DNA of 64,000 nt from RYN-230 sp963813975. GTDB lineage: Bacteria; Actinomycetota; Actinomycetes; Streptosporangiales; Streptosporangiaceae. The stretch spans positions 744,001 through 808,000 of the forward strand of contig CAWFAP010000007.1 of assembly GCA_963813975.1 (NCBI GenBank), read 5' to 3'. The notes under the pieces are model-generated. The model saw nothing but the letters and a program-made list of their open reading frames with translations. It ran no database searches and was not told the origin of the DNA. The position numbers were made by a program, and so were the translations under genes. The stretch's first letter is position 1. Every line of letters starts with the position of its first letter. This document shows, piece by piece, positions 43,679-51,336 of the stretch.

Positions 43679-44682
43679 CCGCCGTCCGCAGCCAGGTCAC
43701 CGGCCGCCGGACCACGCTGTCGCGCGCCTACCGTGACGGCCTGGCCGAGGAGATGGCCCGGGACCCCAGCATCCTGGTCATGGGCACCGACCTGTACGAG
43801 CGCGGTGGTCACTGGGCCCAGGTGACCGGGCTCGGGCCGGAGTTCGGGCGGGACCGGGTGCGCAACACCCCCATCTCCGAGGCGGCGATGGTGGCCGCCG
43901 GGGTGGGCGCCGCCCTGGACGGCCTGCGCCCGGTGGTGGACCTGAACTTCGCCGACTTCGCGTTCGGCGCCATGGACGAGATCGTGAACCAGGCCGCGAA
44001 GGTCCGCTACTGGTGGAACCGCCCCGTTCCGCTGGTGATCCGCGGCACCACCGGGTTCGCCGGCGGCGGGGCGCAGCACAACAACAGCCTGGAGGCGTGG
44101 TTCTGTCATGTCCCGGGGCTGCTGGTCGCCATGCCGAGTACTCCGGCCGACGCCAAGGGACTGATCAAGACGGCGCTGCGCGGGGCCGACCCCGTCATCT
44201 TCCTCATGCACAAGATGCTGACCGGCCTGCGCGGCGAGGCAGGCGGCCCGGATGACCTGGTGCCCTTCGGGCAGGCCGCGATCCGGCGGCCCGGCACCGA
44301 CGTCACCGTGGCTTGCTACGGCGTCATGGTCGGCCAGGCCCTGCGCGCGGCCGAGAGCCTGGCCGCCGACGGCATCGACGTCGAGGTCATCGACATGCGC
44401 ACGCTCATGCCGCTGGACCTCGATACGGTGCAGCAGTCGGTCCGGCGGACCCGCCGGCTGGTGGTGGCCACCGAGGCCTACCGGCACGGCGGGGTGGGCG
44501 GGGAGATAGCCGCGGCGATGTCGGAGAGCCTGTTCGGTGAGCTGGCTGCGCCGGTCCTGCGGGTCGGGGCCGGCTTCGCTCCCGTGCCGCACAGCCCGGT
44601 TCTCCTGGACGCGCTCACGCCCGGGTCCGCGGACATCGAGCGGTCGGTGCGGGCCGCCTGGCAGGCGGGCGGGGCCGGGTGA
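43675..44682 (+). CDS. Thiamine-diphosphate-dependent dehydrogenase E1 beta subunit
   Basis: A 335-residue E1beta (AcoB-like transketolase central and C-terminal domains). Conserved segments: RNTPISEAAMVAAGVGAALDGLRPVVDLNFADFAF, GFAGGGAQHNNSLEAWFCHVPG, then VMPSTPADAKGL-type region and VIDMRTLMPLDLDTV. ATG 43675 overlaps E1alpha by 4 bp. No E2 acyltransferase or E3 gene follows; the operon ends 87 bp before the convergent dehydrogenase. Confidence 0.92.
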   Translation: MTAVRSQVTGRRTTLSRAYRDGLAEEMARDPSILVMGTDLYERGGHWAQVTGLGPEFGRDRVRNTPISEAAMVAAGVGAALDGLRPVVDLNFADFAFGAMDEIVNQAAKVRYWWNRPVPLVIRGTTGFAGGGAQHNNSLEAWFCHVPGLLVAMPSTPADAKGLIKTALRGADPVIFLMHKMLTGLRGEAGGPDDLVPFGQAAIRRPGTDVTVACYGVMVGQALRAAESLAADGIDVEVIDMRTLMPLDLDTVQQSVRRTRRLVVATEAYRHGGVGGEIAAAMSESLFGELAAPVLRVGAGFAPVPHSPVLLDALTPGSADIERSVRAAWQAGGAG

Positions 44683-44769
44683 CGGTGGCCCGGCCGGGCC
44701 GGCACCAGGCCCCGCGGGACCGGGCCCAGGCCCGGCGGGACCCGCCCCCGGCTCCGGCGGGCTGCGCCG

Positions 44770-45831
44770 CTAGCGGGCCGGCTCCGGCCGGGCCACGCCC
44801 AGCGGGTCCGTGATCGTGTAGATGAGGTCGAGTACGCCCTCGCCGACGGGGATGCCCCCGTCCAGCCGCTCCTGCCGGGTCCGGGATTCCAGCTCGCCCG
44901 GCAGCAGCACGCAGCCGCCGGTCGGGCCCGCGCCGGCGGTGACCAGTTCCGTGCAGAACCGCGTGGCCTCATCGCGGTAGGACTCCGCGTCGGTGAACGC
45001 GCCGATGCTCATGGCCAGCAGCACCGTGCCGTTGCCGCCCGCATAGTCGGGGGTGGGAGCGGCCCCCATGCCCGTGAGCAGACCGCCAATCAGTTCGATC
45101 ATGATGCTCATGCCCGAGCCCTTGTGGCCGCCGAAGGGCAGCAGCGCGCCCCCGGCGAAGAAGTCAGCCGGGCGGGTCGTCGGCTGCCCGCGCGAATCGA
45201 CGATGAGGCCGGGGGCGACCTCCCGTCCCTCCGTCCCGGCCACCCGGAGCTTGCCCTCGGCGACTCCGGCGGTGGAGAAGTCGAGCACCAGGGGACCGTA
45301 CGCCGCGCCGGGCGCCCCCCAGGCGAACGGGTTGGTGCCCAGCGCGCGGCCGGTGCCGCCGAACGGGGCGACCACCGCGCCGGAGTTGCAGAAGGCCAGG
45401 CCCATCAGGCCGCTGCGGGCCAGTTCCGCGACGTACTCGCCCAGCCGCCCGACGTGGTTGCAGTCACGGATGGTCACGGCCGCGACGGAGTGCTCCCCGG
45501 CCAGGTCCACCGCGAGCCCGGTCGCCAGCTGAGCGGCCGGCTGGCCGAAGCCCCAGCCGCCATCCACGACCGCGGCGGCCCGCTCGCGCCGGGTGATGAC
45601 GGGGGCGGCGGCCGGGCGGATCTGCCCGTCGGCGATCCAGGCCGCGTACTGCGCCAGCCTGATCACTCCATGCGAGTCGTGACCAACCAGGTTGGACAGG
45701 ACCAGGGACCGGGCCACCTGCCCGGCGATACCCGCGGGGGCGCCGAGCGCGGTGAGCGCACGCTCGGCCAGCGTGACCAGCTCGTCCGCGGGGAACCGGC
45801 GGGCGCCCGCCGGTTCGGTTCTGTTCGTCAC
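44770..45831 (-). CDS. Ldh family (malate/L-lactate/ureidoglycolate-type) dehydrogenase
   Basis: A 353-residue NAD(P)-dependent oxidoreductase of the Ldh_2 fold (AllD, ComC, DpkA relatives). Typical parts: VGHDSHGVIRLAQYAAWI, catalytic His in RDCNHVGRLGEYVAELA, GTNPFAWGAP, DFSTAGVAEGKLRVA and PFGGHKGSGMSIMIELIGGLLTG. The GTG at 45831 has no ribosome site but sits 6 nt after a minus-strand TACTGT box, so a leaderless transcript is likely; the island motif overlaps this promoter. The frame open to 45975 would cross the divergent gene's start region and is rejected. Confidence 0.88.
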   Translation of the reverse strand: MTNRTEPAGARRFPADELVTLAERALTALGAPAGIAGQVARSLVLSNLVGHDSHGVIRLAQYAAWIADGQIRPAAAPVITRRERAAAVVDGGWGFGQPAAQLATGLAVDLAGEHSVAAVTIRDCNHVGRLGEYVAELARSGLMGLAFCNSGAVVAPFGGTGRALGTNPFAWGAPGAAYGPLVLDFSTAGVAEGKLRVAGTEGREVAPGLIVDSRGQPTTRPADFFAGGALLPFGGHKGSGMSIMIELIGGLLTGMGAAPTPDYAGGNGTVLLAMSIGAFTDAESYRDEATRFCTELVTAGAGPTGGCVLLPGELESRTRQERLDGGIPVGEGVLDLIYTITDPLGVARPEPAR

Positions 45832-45848
45832 CTGTTGACAGTAATCTG
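45832..45848 (+). promoter_or_regulatory. Island 17-bp motif, site A
   Basis: CTGTTGACAGTAATCTG, 17 of 17 matches to the consensus CWGTWGACWGTWWWCWG. It abuts the start codon of the minus-strand dehydrogenase and overlaps its presumed -10 box; the divergent DapA-like gene starts 47 bp away. A second GTCAAC half lies at 45863-45868. Confidence 0.7.
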
Positions 45849-45894
45849 TTTTTCGTGATGAAGTCAACGACATGCGCATACCGGAGGTGACCCG

Positions 45895-46785
45895 GTGATT
45901 TCCGGCGTTTATGTCCCGCTGCTGACGGCCTTCGCCCCCGGTGGCGGAGCCGACCCCGGGCGCTCCGCCGAGCATGCGCGCTGGCTGGTCCAGGCGGGCG
46001 TTGATGGCCTCGTGCCGTTCGGCACCTCGGGCGAGGGCCCCTCACTGAGCCTGCGCGAGAAGCGGGCCGTGCTCGGGGCCCTGGCTGAGGCCGTCCCCGG
46101 CACCCCGCTGGTGCCCGCCATCATCGAGTCGAGCCTCGATACCGCGCTCCAGCTGGTCGAGGCGGTCAACGACCTGCCCGCCACGGCGGTCATGCTGCTC
46201 CCGCCGTTCTATTTCCGCCCGGTGGGCGAGGACGGGCTGCGCCGGTACGTGGAGCAGATCCTGGCGGCCAGTACTCACCCGGTGCTGCTGTACCACATCC
46301 CGGAGTTCGGCCCGCCCGTTCCGGTGCCGGTGGTCGCCGGGCTCCCGGTCTGGGGGGTGAAGGATTCCGGCGGCGACCTGGACTACACCCGGGCCGTGCT
46401 GGACGCGGGCAAGCAGGTCATGGTCGGCGCGGAACACACGATCGTCGATGCGGTCCAGGCCGGGGCCGCGGGGTCCATCCCGGGCCTGGCCAATGTGCTG
46501 CCCGAGCATCTGGTGGCCGGGGTCAGCGCCGCGCGCGGTGGCGACCCCGCCGCCGCCGAGAAGGTCCTGGGGCAGGCGCTGAAGTTCCGCGACGAGTTGC
46601 TGGCCGGCCTCGGGCCGCTGGAGTGGATGTCGGCCATGAAGCTTCTCGCCGAATCACGCCATGGCGTCTCCCTGGGCGGCGCGCGGGCCCCGCTGCCGGC
46701 CGCGCCGGGCGACATCGGGCGCCGCTTCGGGCCGCGGCTGGCGGACCTGCTGGCTGAGCTCGAATCCGGTAGCCTCCTGCCGTGA
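45895..46785 (+). CDS. DapA-family (DHDPS/KDG aldolase/NAL-like) lyase
   Basis: A 296-residue TIM-barrel lyase of the dihydrodipicolinate synthase superfamily. GVYVPLLTAFAPGGG opens the barrel; GTSGEGPSLS is the keto-acid binding loop; Tyr in LLYHIPEFG; Schiff-base Lys in WGVKDSGGDL. GTG 45895 has GGAGGTGA upstream. Its context of sugar-acid dehydrogenases and a gluconolactonase (4-bp overlap downstream) favours a 2-keto-3-deoxy-sugar-acid aldolase or dehydratase over lysine biosynthesis. Confidence 0.88.
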   Translation: MISGVYVPLLTAFAPGGGADPGRSAEHARWLVQAGVDGLVPFGTSGEGPSLSLREKRAVLGALAEAVPGTPLVPAIIESSLDTALQLVEAVNDLPATAVMLLPPFYFRPVGEDGLRRYVEQILAASTHPVLLYHIPEFGPPVPVPVVAGLPVWGVKDSGGDLDYTRAVLDAGKQVMVGAEHTIVDAVQAGAAGSIPGLANVLPEHLVAGVSAARGGDPAAAEKVLGQALKFRDELLAGLGPLEWMSAMKLLAESRHGVSLGGARAPLPAAPGDIGRRFGPRLADLLAELESGSLLP

Positions 46786-47633
46786 CCCAGGCCGTGCAGG
46801 TGACCGAGGTGGCCAGCGGGCACGGCGAGGGCCCGGTCTGGTGGGCGGCCTGGCCCGGATTGCGGTGGGTCGACATGCTGGCCGGTGACCTGCTGACGCT
46901 GGGGGCGGACGGCGGCGTCACCCGGCGTCACCTCGGTACCGTGCTGGCCGCGCTGCGGCCGCGCGCCCGCGGCGGGATGGTCGTCGCGCTCGAGCGCCAG
47001 TTCGCCCTGGTCGGTGAGGACTGGTCGGTGCGCCGCCTCGGCGAGATGTGGGCGGATCCGGACGTCCGGATGAACGATGGCGGCTGCGACCCGGACGGGC
47101 GCTTCTACTGCGGGTCCATGGCCTACGACTCGGGCGCGGGCCGCGGCCGCCTGTACCGCCTGGACCCGGACGGCAGCTCGCGGGCCGTGCTCGGCAGCGT
47201 GACGGTGTCCAACGGGCTGGCGTGGAGTCCGGACGGGTCAACCGCGTACTACGTCGATTCGGCTACCCGCCGCATCGATGCCTTCGACTACGACCCGGAA
47301 CGGGGCCTGTCGAGGCGGCGGCCGGCCGTGAAGGTGGACCCGTCGGCCGGGATCCCGGACGGGCTGACCGTTGACGCCGAGGGCCACCTGTGGCTGGCGC
47401 TGCACGGCGGGGGAGCGGTGCACCGGTACCGGCCGGACGGGCGCCTGGACGGCCGGGTCGAGGTACCCGTCAGCCAGGTGACCGCCTGCACCTTCGGTGG
47501 TCCCGGACTGCAGCAGCTGTACATCACCACGTCCCGGGTGGACCTCGGCCCGGGCGCCGAGCCCGGGGCGGGCGCCCTGTTCCGGGCCGATGTCGGGGTC
47601 ACCGGCCTGGCCGCCGCCACCTTCGCCGGCTGA
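46782..47633 (+). CDS. SMP-30/gluconolactonase-family protein
   Basis: A 283-residue six-bladed propeller lactonase. Metal-binding residues are where expected: Glu in HGEGPVWW, Asn/Asp in RMNDGGCDPDGRFYCG, Asn in TVSNGLAWSPDGSTAYYVDS and Asp in GIPDGLTVDAEG. It would hydrolyse an aldonolactone made by a sugar dehydrogenase to the sugar acid. GTG 46782 overlaps the upstream lyase by 4 bp, so lactone opening and keto-acid cleavage are co-expressed. Confidence 0.92.
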   Translation: MTQAVQVTEVASGHGEGPVWWAAWPGLRWVDMLAGDLLTLGADGGVTRRHLGTVLAALRPRARGGMVVALERQFALVGEDWSVRRLGEMWADPDVRMNDGGCDPDGRFYCGSMAYDSGAGRGRLYRLDPDGSSRAVLGSVTVSNGLAWSPDGSTAYYVDSATRRIDAFDYDPERGLSRRRPAVKVDPSAGIPDGLTVDAEGHLWLALHGGGAVHRYRPDGRLDGRVEVPVSQVTACTFGGPGLQQLYITTSRVDLGPGAEPGAGALFRADVGVTGLAAATFAG

Positions 47634-47757
47634 CCGGGCCCCGTGAGCCCCCGCCCCCGGCCCGGCAGCCCGCCGCGCAGGAAGCACCGGGCCAGCTACC
47701 TTGGCGCGGGCAGTTTGCGGGAAATCGATGGGGACCATCCCCGGTCAGGAGGAACCT

Positions 47758-48504
47758 GTGGCTGATCCGACGCGCCGGGTGGCCATCGTCACCGGCGGCT
47801 CCCGCGGTATCGGCGCCGCCGTCGCCGAGGCACTCGCGGCCGGGGGGATGGCCGTGGCCAGCTTCGACCTCCAGCCGCCCGCCGGGGCGGGACCGGATGA
47901 CGGCGGCCGCGCCCACCTGGCCGTCGACGTGTCCCGCGCCGACCAGGTCGAGCGGGCGGTCGCCACGGTGGCGGACCGTTTCGGCCGGATCGACGTGCTG
48001 GTCAACAACGCCGGGATCCTGGACTGCCACGCCGTGCACGACACGCCGGAGGAGACCTGGGACCGGGTGATGGCGGTGAACGTCAAGTCCGTCTTCCTCA
48101 TGTCCCGGGCGGTGATCCCGCACCTCAAGGCGGGCGGCGGAGGCTCCATCGTCAACATCTCGTCGGTGCACGCGGTCGCGACCGTGCCGCGGCTGGCCGC
48201 CTACGCGGCGAGCAAGGGCGCCGTGCTGGCGTTGTCCCGGCAGATGGCGCTCGATTACGCCGACGACGGCATCCGGGTCAACGCGGTCATCGTCGGCGGG
48301 GTCGACACGGAGATGTCGGCCGAGCACGGCGCGGCCATGGCCCGCGACGGGGTCACGGTGGCTCCCGGAACCGGGGCCATCGGCCGGACAGCGCAGCCCG
48401 GCGAGGTCGCCCGGGCCGTCGCCTTCCTCGCCTCGCCTGAGTCGTCGTTCCTCACCGGTGCCCCGCTCATCGCCGACGGGGGGATGCTGGCCCGGTTGTT
48501 CTGA
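47758..48504 (+). CDS. SDR-family oxidoreductase
   Basis: A 248-residue classical SDR: VAIVTGGSRGIGAAVAEAL, then VDVSRADQVE, VNNAGILDC, catalytic SSVHAVATVPRLAAYAASK (Ser, Tyr, Lys) and a C-terminal LTGAPLIADGG. GTG 47758 has AGGAGG at ideal spacing, so the 47701 start is rejected. It may supply the first oxidation, sugar to lactone, for the gluconolactonase before it, but SDR substrates cannot be read from motifs. Confidence 0.88.
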   Translation: MADPTRRVAIVTGGSRGIGAAVAEALAAGGMAVASFDLQPPAGAGPDDGGRAHLAVDVSRADQVERAVATVADRFGRIDVLVNNAGILDCHAVHDTPEETWDRVMAVNVKSVFLMSRAVIPHLKAGGGGSIVNISSVHAVATVPRLAAYAASKGAVLALSRQMALDYADDGIRVNAVIVGGVDTEMSAEHGAAMARDGVTVAPGTGAIGRTAQPGEVARAVAFLASPESSFLTGAPLIADGGMLARLF

Positions 48505-48536
48505 GCCCCGGGACCGGAGAGGCGCAGGCGGTAGCC

Positions 48537-48553
48537 TGGATGACAGTCAACAG
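48537..48553 (-). promoter_or_regulatory. Island 17-bp motif, site E (second GntR gene)
   Basis: Minus-strand CTGTTGACTGTCATCCA, 14 of 17 matches, 30 bp before the GntR start at 48584. With its flank TTGCGCAATGG it closely repeats the arrangement at site D. Confidence 0.6.
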
Positions 48554-48583
48554 TTGCGCAATGGTGGCGAGGGGCGGCCTGCG

Positions 48584-49264
48584 GTGAGCGCCGGTACTGA
48601 CGGCATAGGGCTGGGTCCCGCCGCGCGCCGGGTGCTCTCCGATGAGGTCGCGGACGCGCTGCGGGATGCGATCATGACTGGCCGGTTCGAGTCCGGGCAG
48701 CGCCTCATCGAGCACGAGCTGGCCACGCAGCTGGCGGTCAGCCGGGGGCCGGTCCGGGAGGCGCTGTCGCGGCTCAGCCAGGAAGGACTGGTGGTCGTGG
48801 ACCGGCACCGGGGTGCCTCGGTGGCCACGCTGTCCCGCGAGCAGGCCGACCAGATCTACAGTCTGCGCACGGCCCTGGAAGAGCTCGCCGTGCAGTGGCT
48901 CTGCCAGCTGGCGACCAGCGCGGACTTCGACCGGATGGAGCAGGTGCTGTCCCGGCACGACGATCTGCCCCGCCCGCTGACCGTGCAGGCGGTCGCGGCG
49001 CTCGACGTCGAATTTCACGACGTCATCTTCCGGGCCAGCCACCACGAGCCGCTCTGCCGGGCCTGGGAAGGGCTGCGTTCCCAGCTCTACCTCTACCTGG
49101 CCCAGCTCGGCGCGATGGACGACGACTTCACGACCGGGTGGCCGGACCGCCACCGCAAGCTGCTGCGCATCCTGCGGACCCGCAAGAGCGCGACGGCCGT
49201 CAAGGCGATCGGCGCGCACACCACCGGCATCTATGAGTTCGACGGCCGTGACGGGCCCGGCTGA
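48584..49264 (+). CDS. GntR-family regulator, FCD type (second copy)
   Basis: A 226-residue FadR/FCD regulator. Winged helix: LSDEVADALRDAIMTGRFESGQRLIEHELATQL and SRGPVREALSRLSQEGLV; FCD domain with LDVEFHDVIFRASHHEPL. GTG 48584 follows GAGGGGCGG; the frame open to 48458 overlaps the SDR. It is a paralogue of the regulator at 39608, with the same SRGPVR recognition-helix core, so both may read the same operator. It closes the plus-strand run and faces the minus-strand operon. Confidence 0.88.
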   Translation: MSAGTDGIGLGPAARRVLSDEVADALRDAIMTGRFESGQRLIEHELATQLAVSRGPVREALSRLSQEGLVVVDRHRGASVATLSREQADQIYSLRTALEELAVQWLCQLATSADFDRMEQVLSRHDDLPRPLTVQAVAALDVEFHDVIFRASHHEPLCRAWEGLRSQLYLYLAQLGAMDDDFTTGWPDRHRKLLRILRTRKSATAVKAIGAHTTGIYEFDGRDGPG

Positions 49265-49560
49265 GCTCCGGTGACTGTCCGGCGGGCGGGCTCCACGCCG
49301 TCACCCGGCCTGAGCGCGGGGAGCACCTGCTGGGCCAGCAGGTCCGCCGTCTGGGTGTCCTGGCCGTTGACCGTCGCGAGGAAGTACTGCACTCCCGCGT
49401 CGATCAGTCCCTGGTAATGCACGATCGCTTCATCGACCGTGGCGAACAGCGGGATCGTGCGCAGGTCCTTGTCCGGGATCCGGGCCCCGCTCCGCTTGGC
49501 GGCCAGCTCGGGCCCGGTCTCCGCCAGCGTGAGCAGCGGCGTGCAGTGCGTAAGCCAAAC
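49231..49560 (-). pseudogene. Luciferase-like (F420-type) oxidoreductase, C-terminal remnant
   Basis: The minus frame ending at 49231 contains AKRSGARIPDKDLRTIPLFA, then TVDEAIVHYQGLIDAGVQYF and ATVNGQDTQTADLLAQQVLP, the end of a luciferase-like monooxygenase/F420 oxidoreductase. Upstream of about 49560 the frame becomes Pro/Ser/Thr-rich and antisense to the hydrolase gene, so the catalytic barrel is missing. It overlaps the GntR 3' end by 34 bp. Probably a deletion relic. Confidence 0.6.
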
Positions 49561-49582
49561 GAAGTTCAAGAGGCCGGTGAGA

Positions 49583-50482
49583 CTAAGCCCCGGTACGTCT
49601 GGGATGGAGGTCCGCGGTGCGCCTGGCGTCGAGGTCCGCGGCGAACTCGCCGCTGGCTCCGGTGAGGCAGGAGTGGTAACCGGCCGGGTCCGCGTCGCGC
49701 GGCGGTGCTTCCAGCAGACGGCTGGCGGGCAAGGCGGACGCCCAGATGCGGGCCATCTCAAATGGGTGCTGCGGGTCGGCCCGCGTCCCGATCACCACGG
49801 ACGGCACCCGGATCTGGCCCAGTTCGTGGATCCGGCGGAACGGCACCGAGCGGGGCAGGTGCGTGAGCCGTACCGAACGCAGCACCGCGTGCGGCGCATG
49901 GAATTGCCCGATCAGGCTCGCGGCGGCGGCCGCTGACCGCCCGCGGACGCCGGCGTACTCCGGGGATTCGGCGAACCGGGCCAGGCCGGCCTGGGTTCCG
50001 TGGTGCCGCAGCAGCCAGCCGGCCCGGGTCAGCGGGAGCAGGTTGGGCGGCGGCGCGGTGTCCAGCCATGCGGGCCTGATCAGCACCAGCCCGAGAACCC
50101 GGGCGGGCTGGCGCAGCGCGAGAGCCACGGCGACACCCGCGCCCAGGGACATCCCGACCACCACCGAGGGCGGGAACCGGAGCCGGTCCAGCAGGGCGGT
50201 CAGGTCGGCGGTGAGCCCGGCGAACGTGAAGTCCTCCTCGTCGCCGACCAGCATGGTGGCTCCGTGGGCCCGCAGATCCGGGGCCAGCCGGGTACGCGCC
50301 GGGTCGCCGCCGGCGTACGGCCAGAGCTGGCCGCTGTCGCCGCCCAGGCCGTGCAGCATCAGCACCGGGCTGGGTGGCGGCAGCCCCGGCGCTCCGGTGC
50401 CGGGCGCGAGCCGGTAGCTGGCCGCGTCGGCGTACTGTTCGCTGGCGGTCCGGCCGGCCGGACCGCCAGCGGGCGGCGTCAC
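49583..50482 (-). CDS. Alpha/beta-fold hydrolase
   Basis: A 299-residue hydrolase: oxyanion loop MLHGLGGDSGQLW, nucleophile elbow VVGMSLGAGVAVAL, acid near VVIGTRADPQHPFEM and a His in the final part (AGYHSCL). GTG 50482 overlaps the isomerase stop (GTGA). It is last in the minus-strand operon ROK - Gfo/Idh - isomerase - hydrolase. The substrate is unknown; a sugar ester or lactone would suit the neighbours. Confidence 0.8.
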   Translation of the reverse strand: MTPPAGGPAGRTASEQYADAASYRLAPGTGAPGLPPPSPVLMLHGLGGDSGQLWPYAGGDPARTRLAPDLRAHGATMLVGDEEDFTFAGLTADLTALLDRLRFPPSVVVGMSLGAGVAVALALRQPARVLGLVLIRPAWLDTAPPPNLLPLTRAGWLLRHHGTQAGLARFAESPEYAGVRGRSAAAAASLIGQFHAPHAVLRSVRLTHLPRSVPFRRIHELGQIRVPSVVIGTRADPQHPFEMARIWASALPASRLLEAPPRDADPAGYHSCLTGASGEFAADLDARRTADLHPRRTGA

Positions 50483-51336
50483 GAGGGCGCCCAGGGGTGG
50501 CGCCGCAGCAGCTCGCTGAGCAGGCCACGCACCCGGATGCTGTCGCTCTCGCTGGCGTCCTGCACGATGACCGGAACCGGGCGGGGCAGCCCGGCCCGCA
50601 GGCCGAGGATCAGCTCGTAGTCGAGCAACCCGGTCCCGGCCGCCGCGTAGCCGGAGTCGGCCACGTCCTTGGCGTGCAGACAGACGATGTCCTCCGCGAG
50701 GTCGTCGAAGGCGCCGGCCAGGATGCGATGCTGCGCGGGCGCCGTGGACGGCTCCACGAGGTTGGCCGGGTCCAGGACGATCCCGACCAGGGCCGAGTCG
50801 CCGCCGAGTTCCCCGAGGAGGCGCCGGGCCGCCGCGGCGCCGGACACGACGTTGGCCATCTCGGGCTCAACGCCCAGCCGGATACCCGCGGCCCGGGCCG
50901 CGGGAAGGAGTTCAGCCAGGGTTGCGCGCAGGTCCGCCCACGCGCTCGGCCGCGCATTGTCCGGGTGCCCGCGCCACATGTCGGACGCATCGCGGGTTCC
51001 GGTGCACAGGGTGGCGACCTGCGCGCCGAGTTCGGGAATCCGCTCGATGAACGCCGTGGCCTGCGCGGTGGCCCGCGCGCGCCGCGCGGGGTCCGGGTCA
51101 ATCATGTTGTAGGTGAGCGAGACACCCCAGATGCCGATCCCGTGGCCGGCGAAGGTGCGGCAGATCCCCGGCAGGTCGAGGCCGGCCAGCGCCGGGCCCG
51201 CCGGAATGGTGGGCAGGCCGAAGCTGCTGAGGTTGAGCTGAACGAGGCGGTAGCCCGCCTGCCCGACCGCCTGCGCCACCTGCTCGGCGGTGTCCCGGCG
51301 GAATGTCCGGGCGAAGATACCCAGGTCAGCGGTCAC
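50479..51336 (-). CDS. Sugar phosphate isomerase/epimerase (xylose-isomerase-like TIM barrel)
   Basis: A 285-residue AP-endonuclease-2-type barrel (IolE/IolI/Hyi relatives). Metal-ligand regions: GVSLTYNMIDPD, LGVEPEMANVVSG (Glu), IVLDPANLV (Asp), CLHAKDV (His) and a C-terminal acidic VIVQDASESD. GTG 51336 overlaps the Gfo/Idh stop by 4 bp; the frame beyond to 51513 is antisense-type low complexity. With the adjacent Gfo/Idh enzyme it resembles inositol or keto-sugar operons, where the pair dehydrogenates and isomerises or dehydrates a keto-sugar. Confidence 0.85.
   Translation of the reverse strand: MTADLGIFARTFRRDTAEQVAQAVGQAGYRLVQLNLSSFGLPTIPAGPALAGLDLPGICRTFAGHGIGIWGVSLTYNMIDPDPARRARATAQATAFIERIPELGAQVATLCTGTRDASDMWRGHPDNARPSAWADLRATLAELLPAARAAGIRLGVEPEMANVVSGAAAARRLLGELGGDSALVGIVLDPANLVEPSTAPAQHRILAGAFDDLAEDIVCLHAKDVADSGYAAAGTGLLDYELILGLRAGLPRPVPVIVQDASESDSIRVRGLLSELLRRHPWAPS

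Noticed and set aside
44683..44769. Possible terminator between E1beta and the Ldh-family gene
   Set aside because: CCGGGCC and GGCCCGG face each other with only a 2-nt loop; stable only on paper in such GC-rich sequence.
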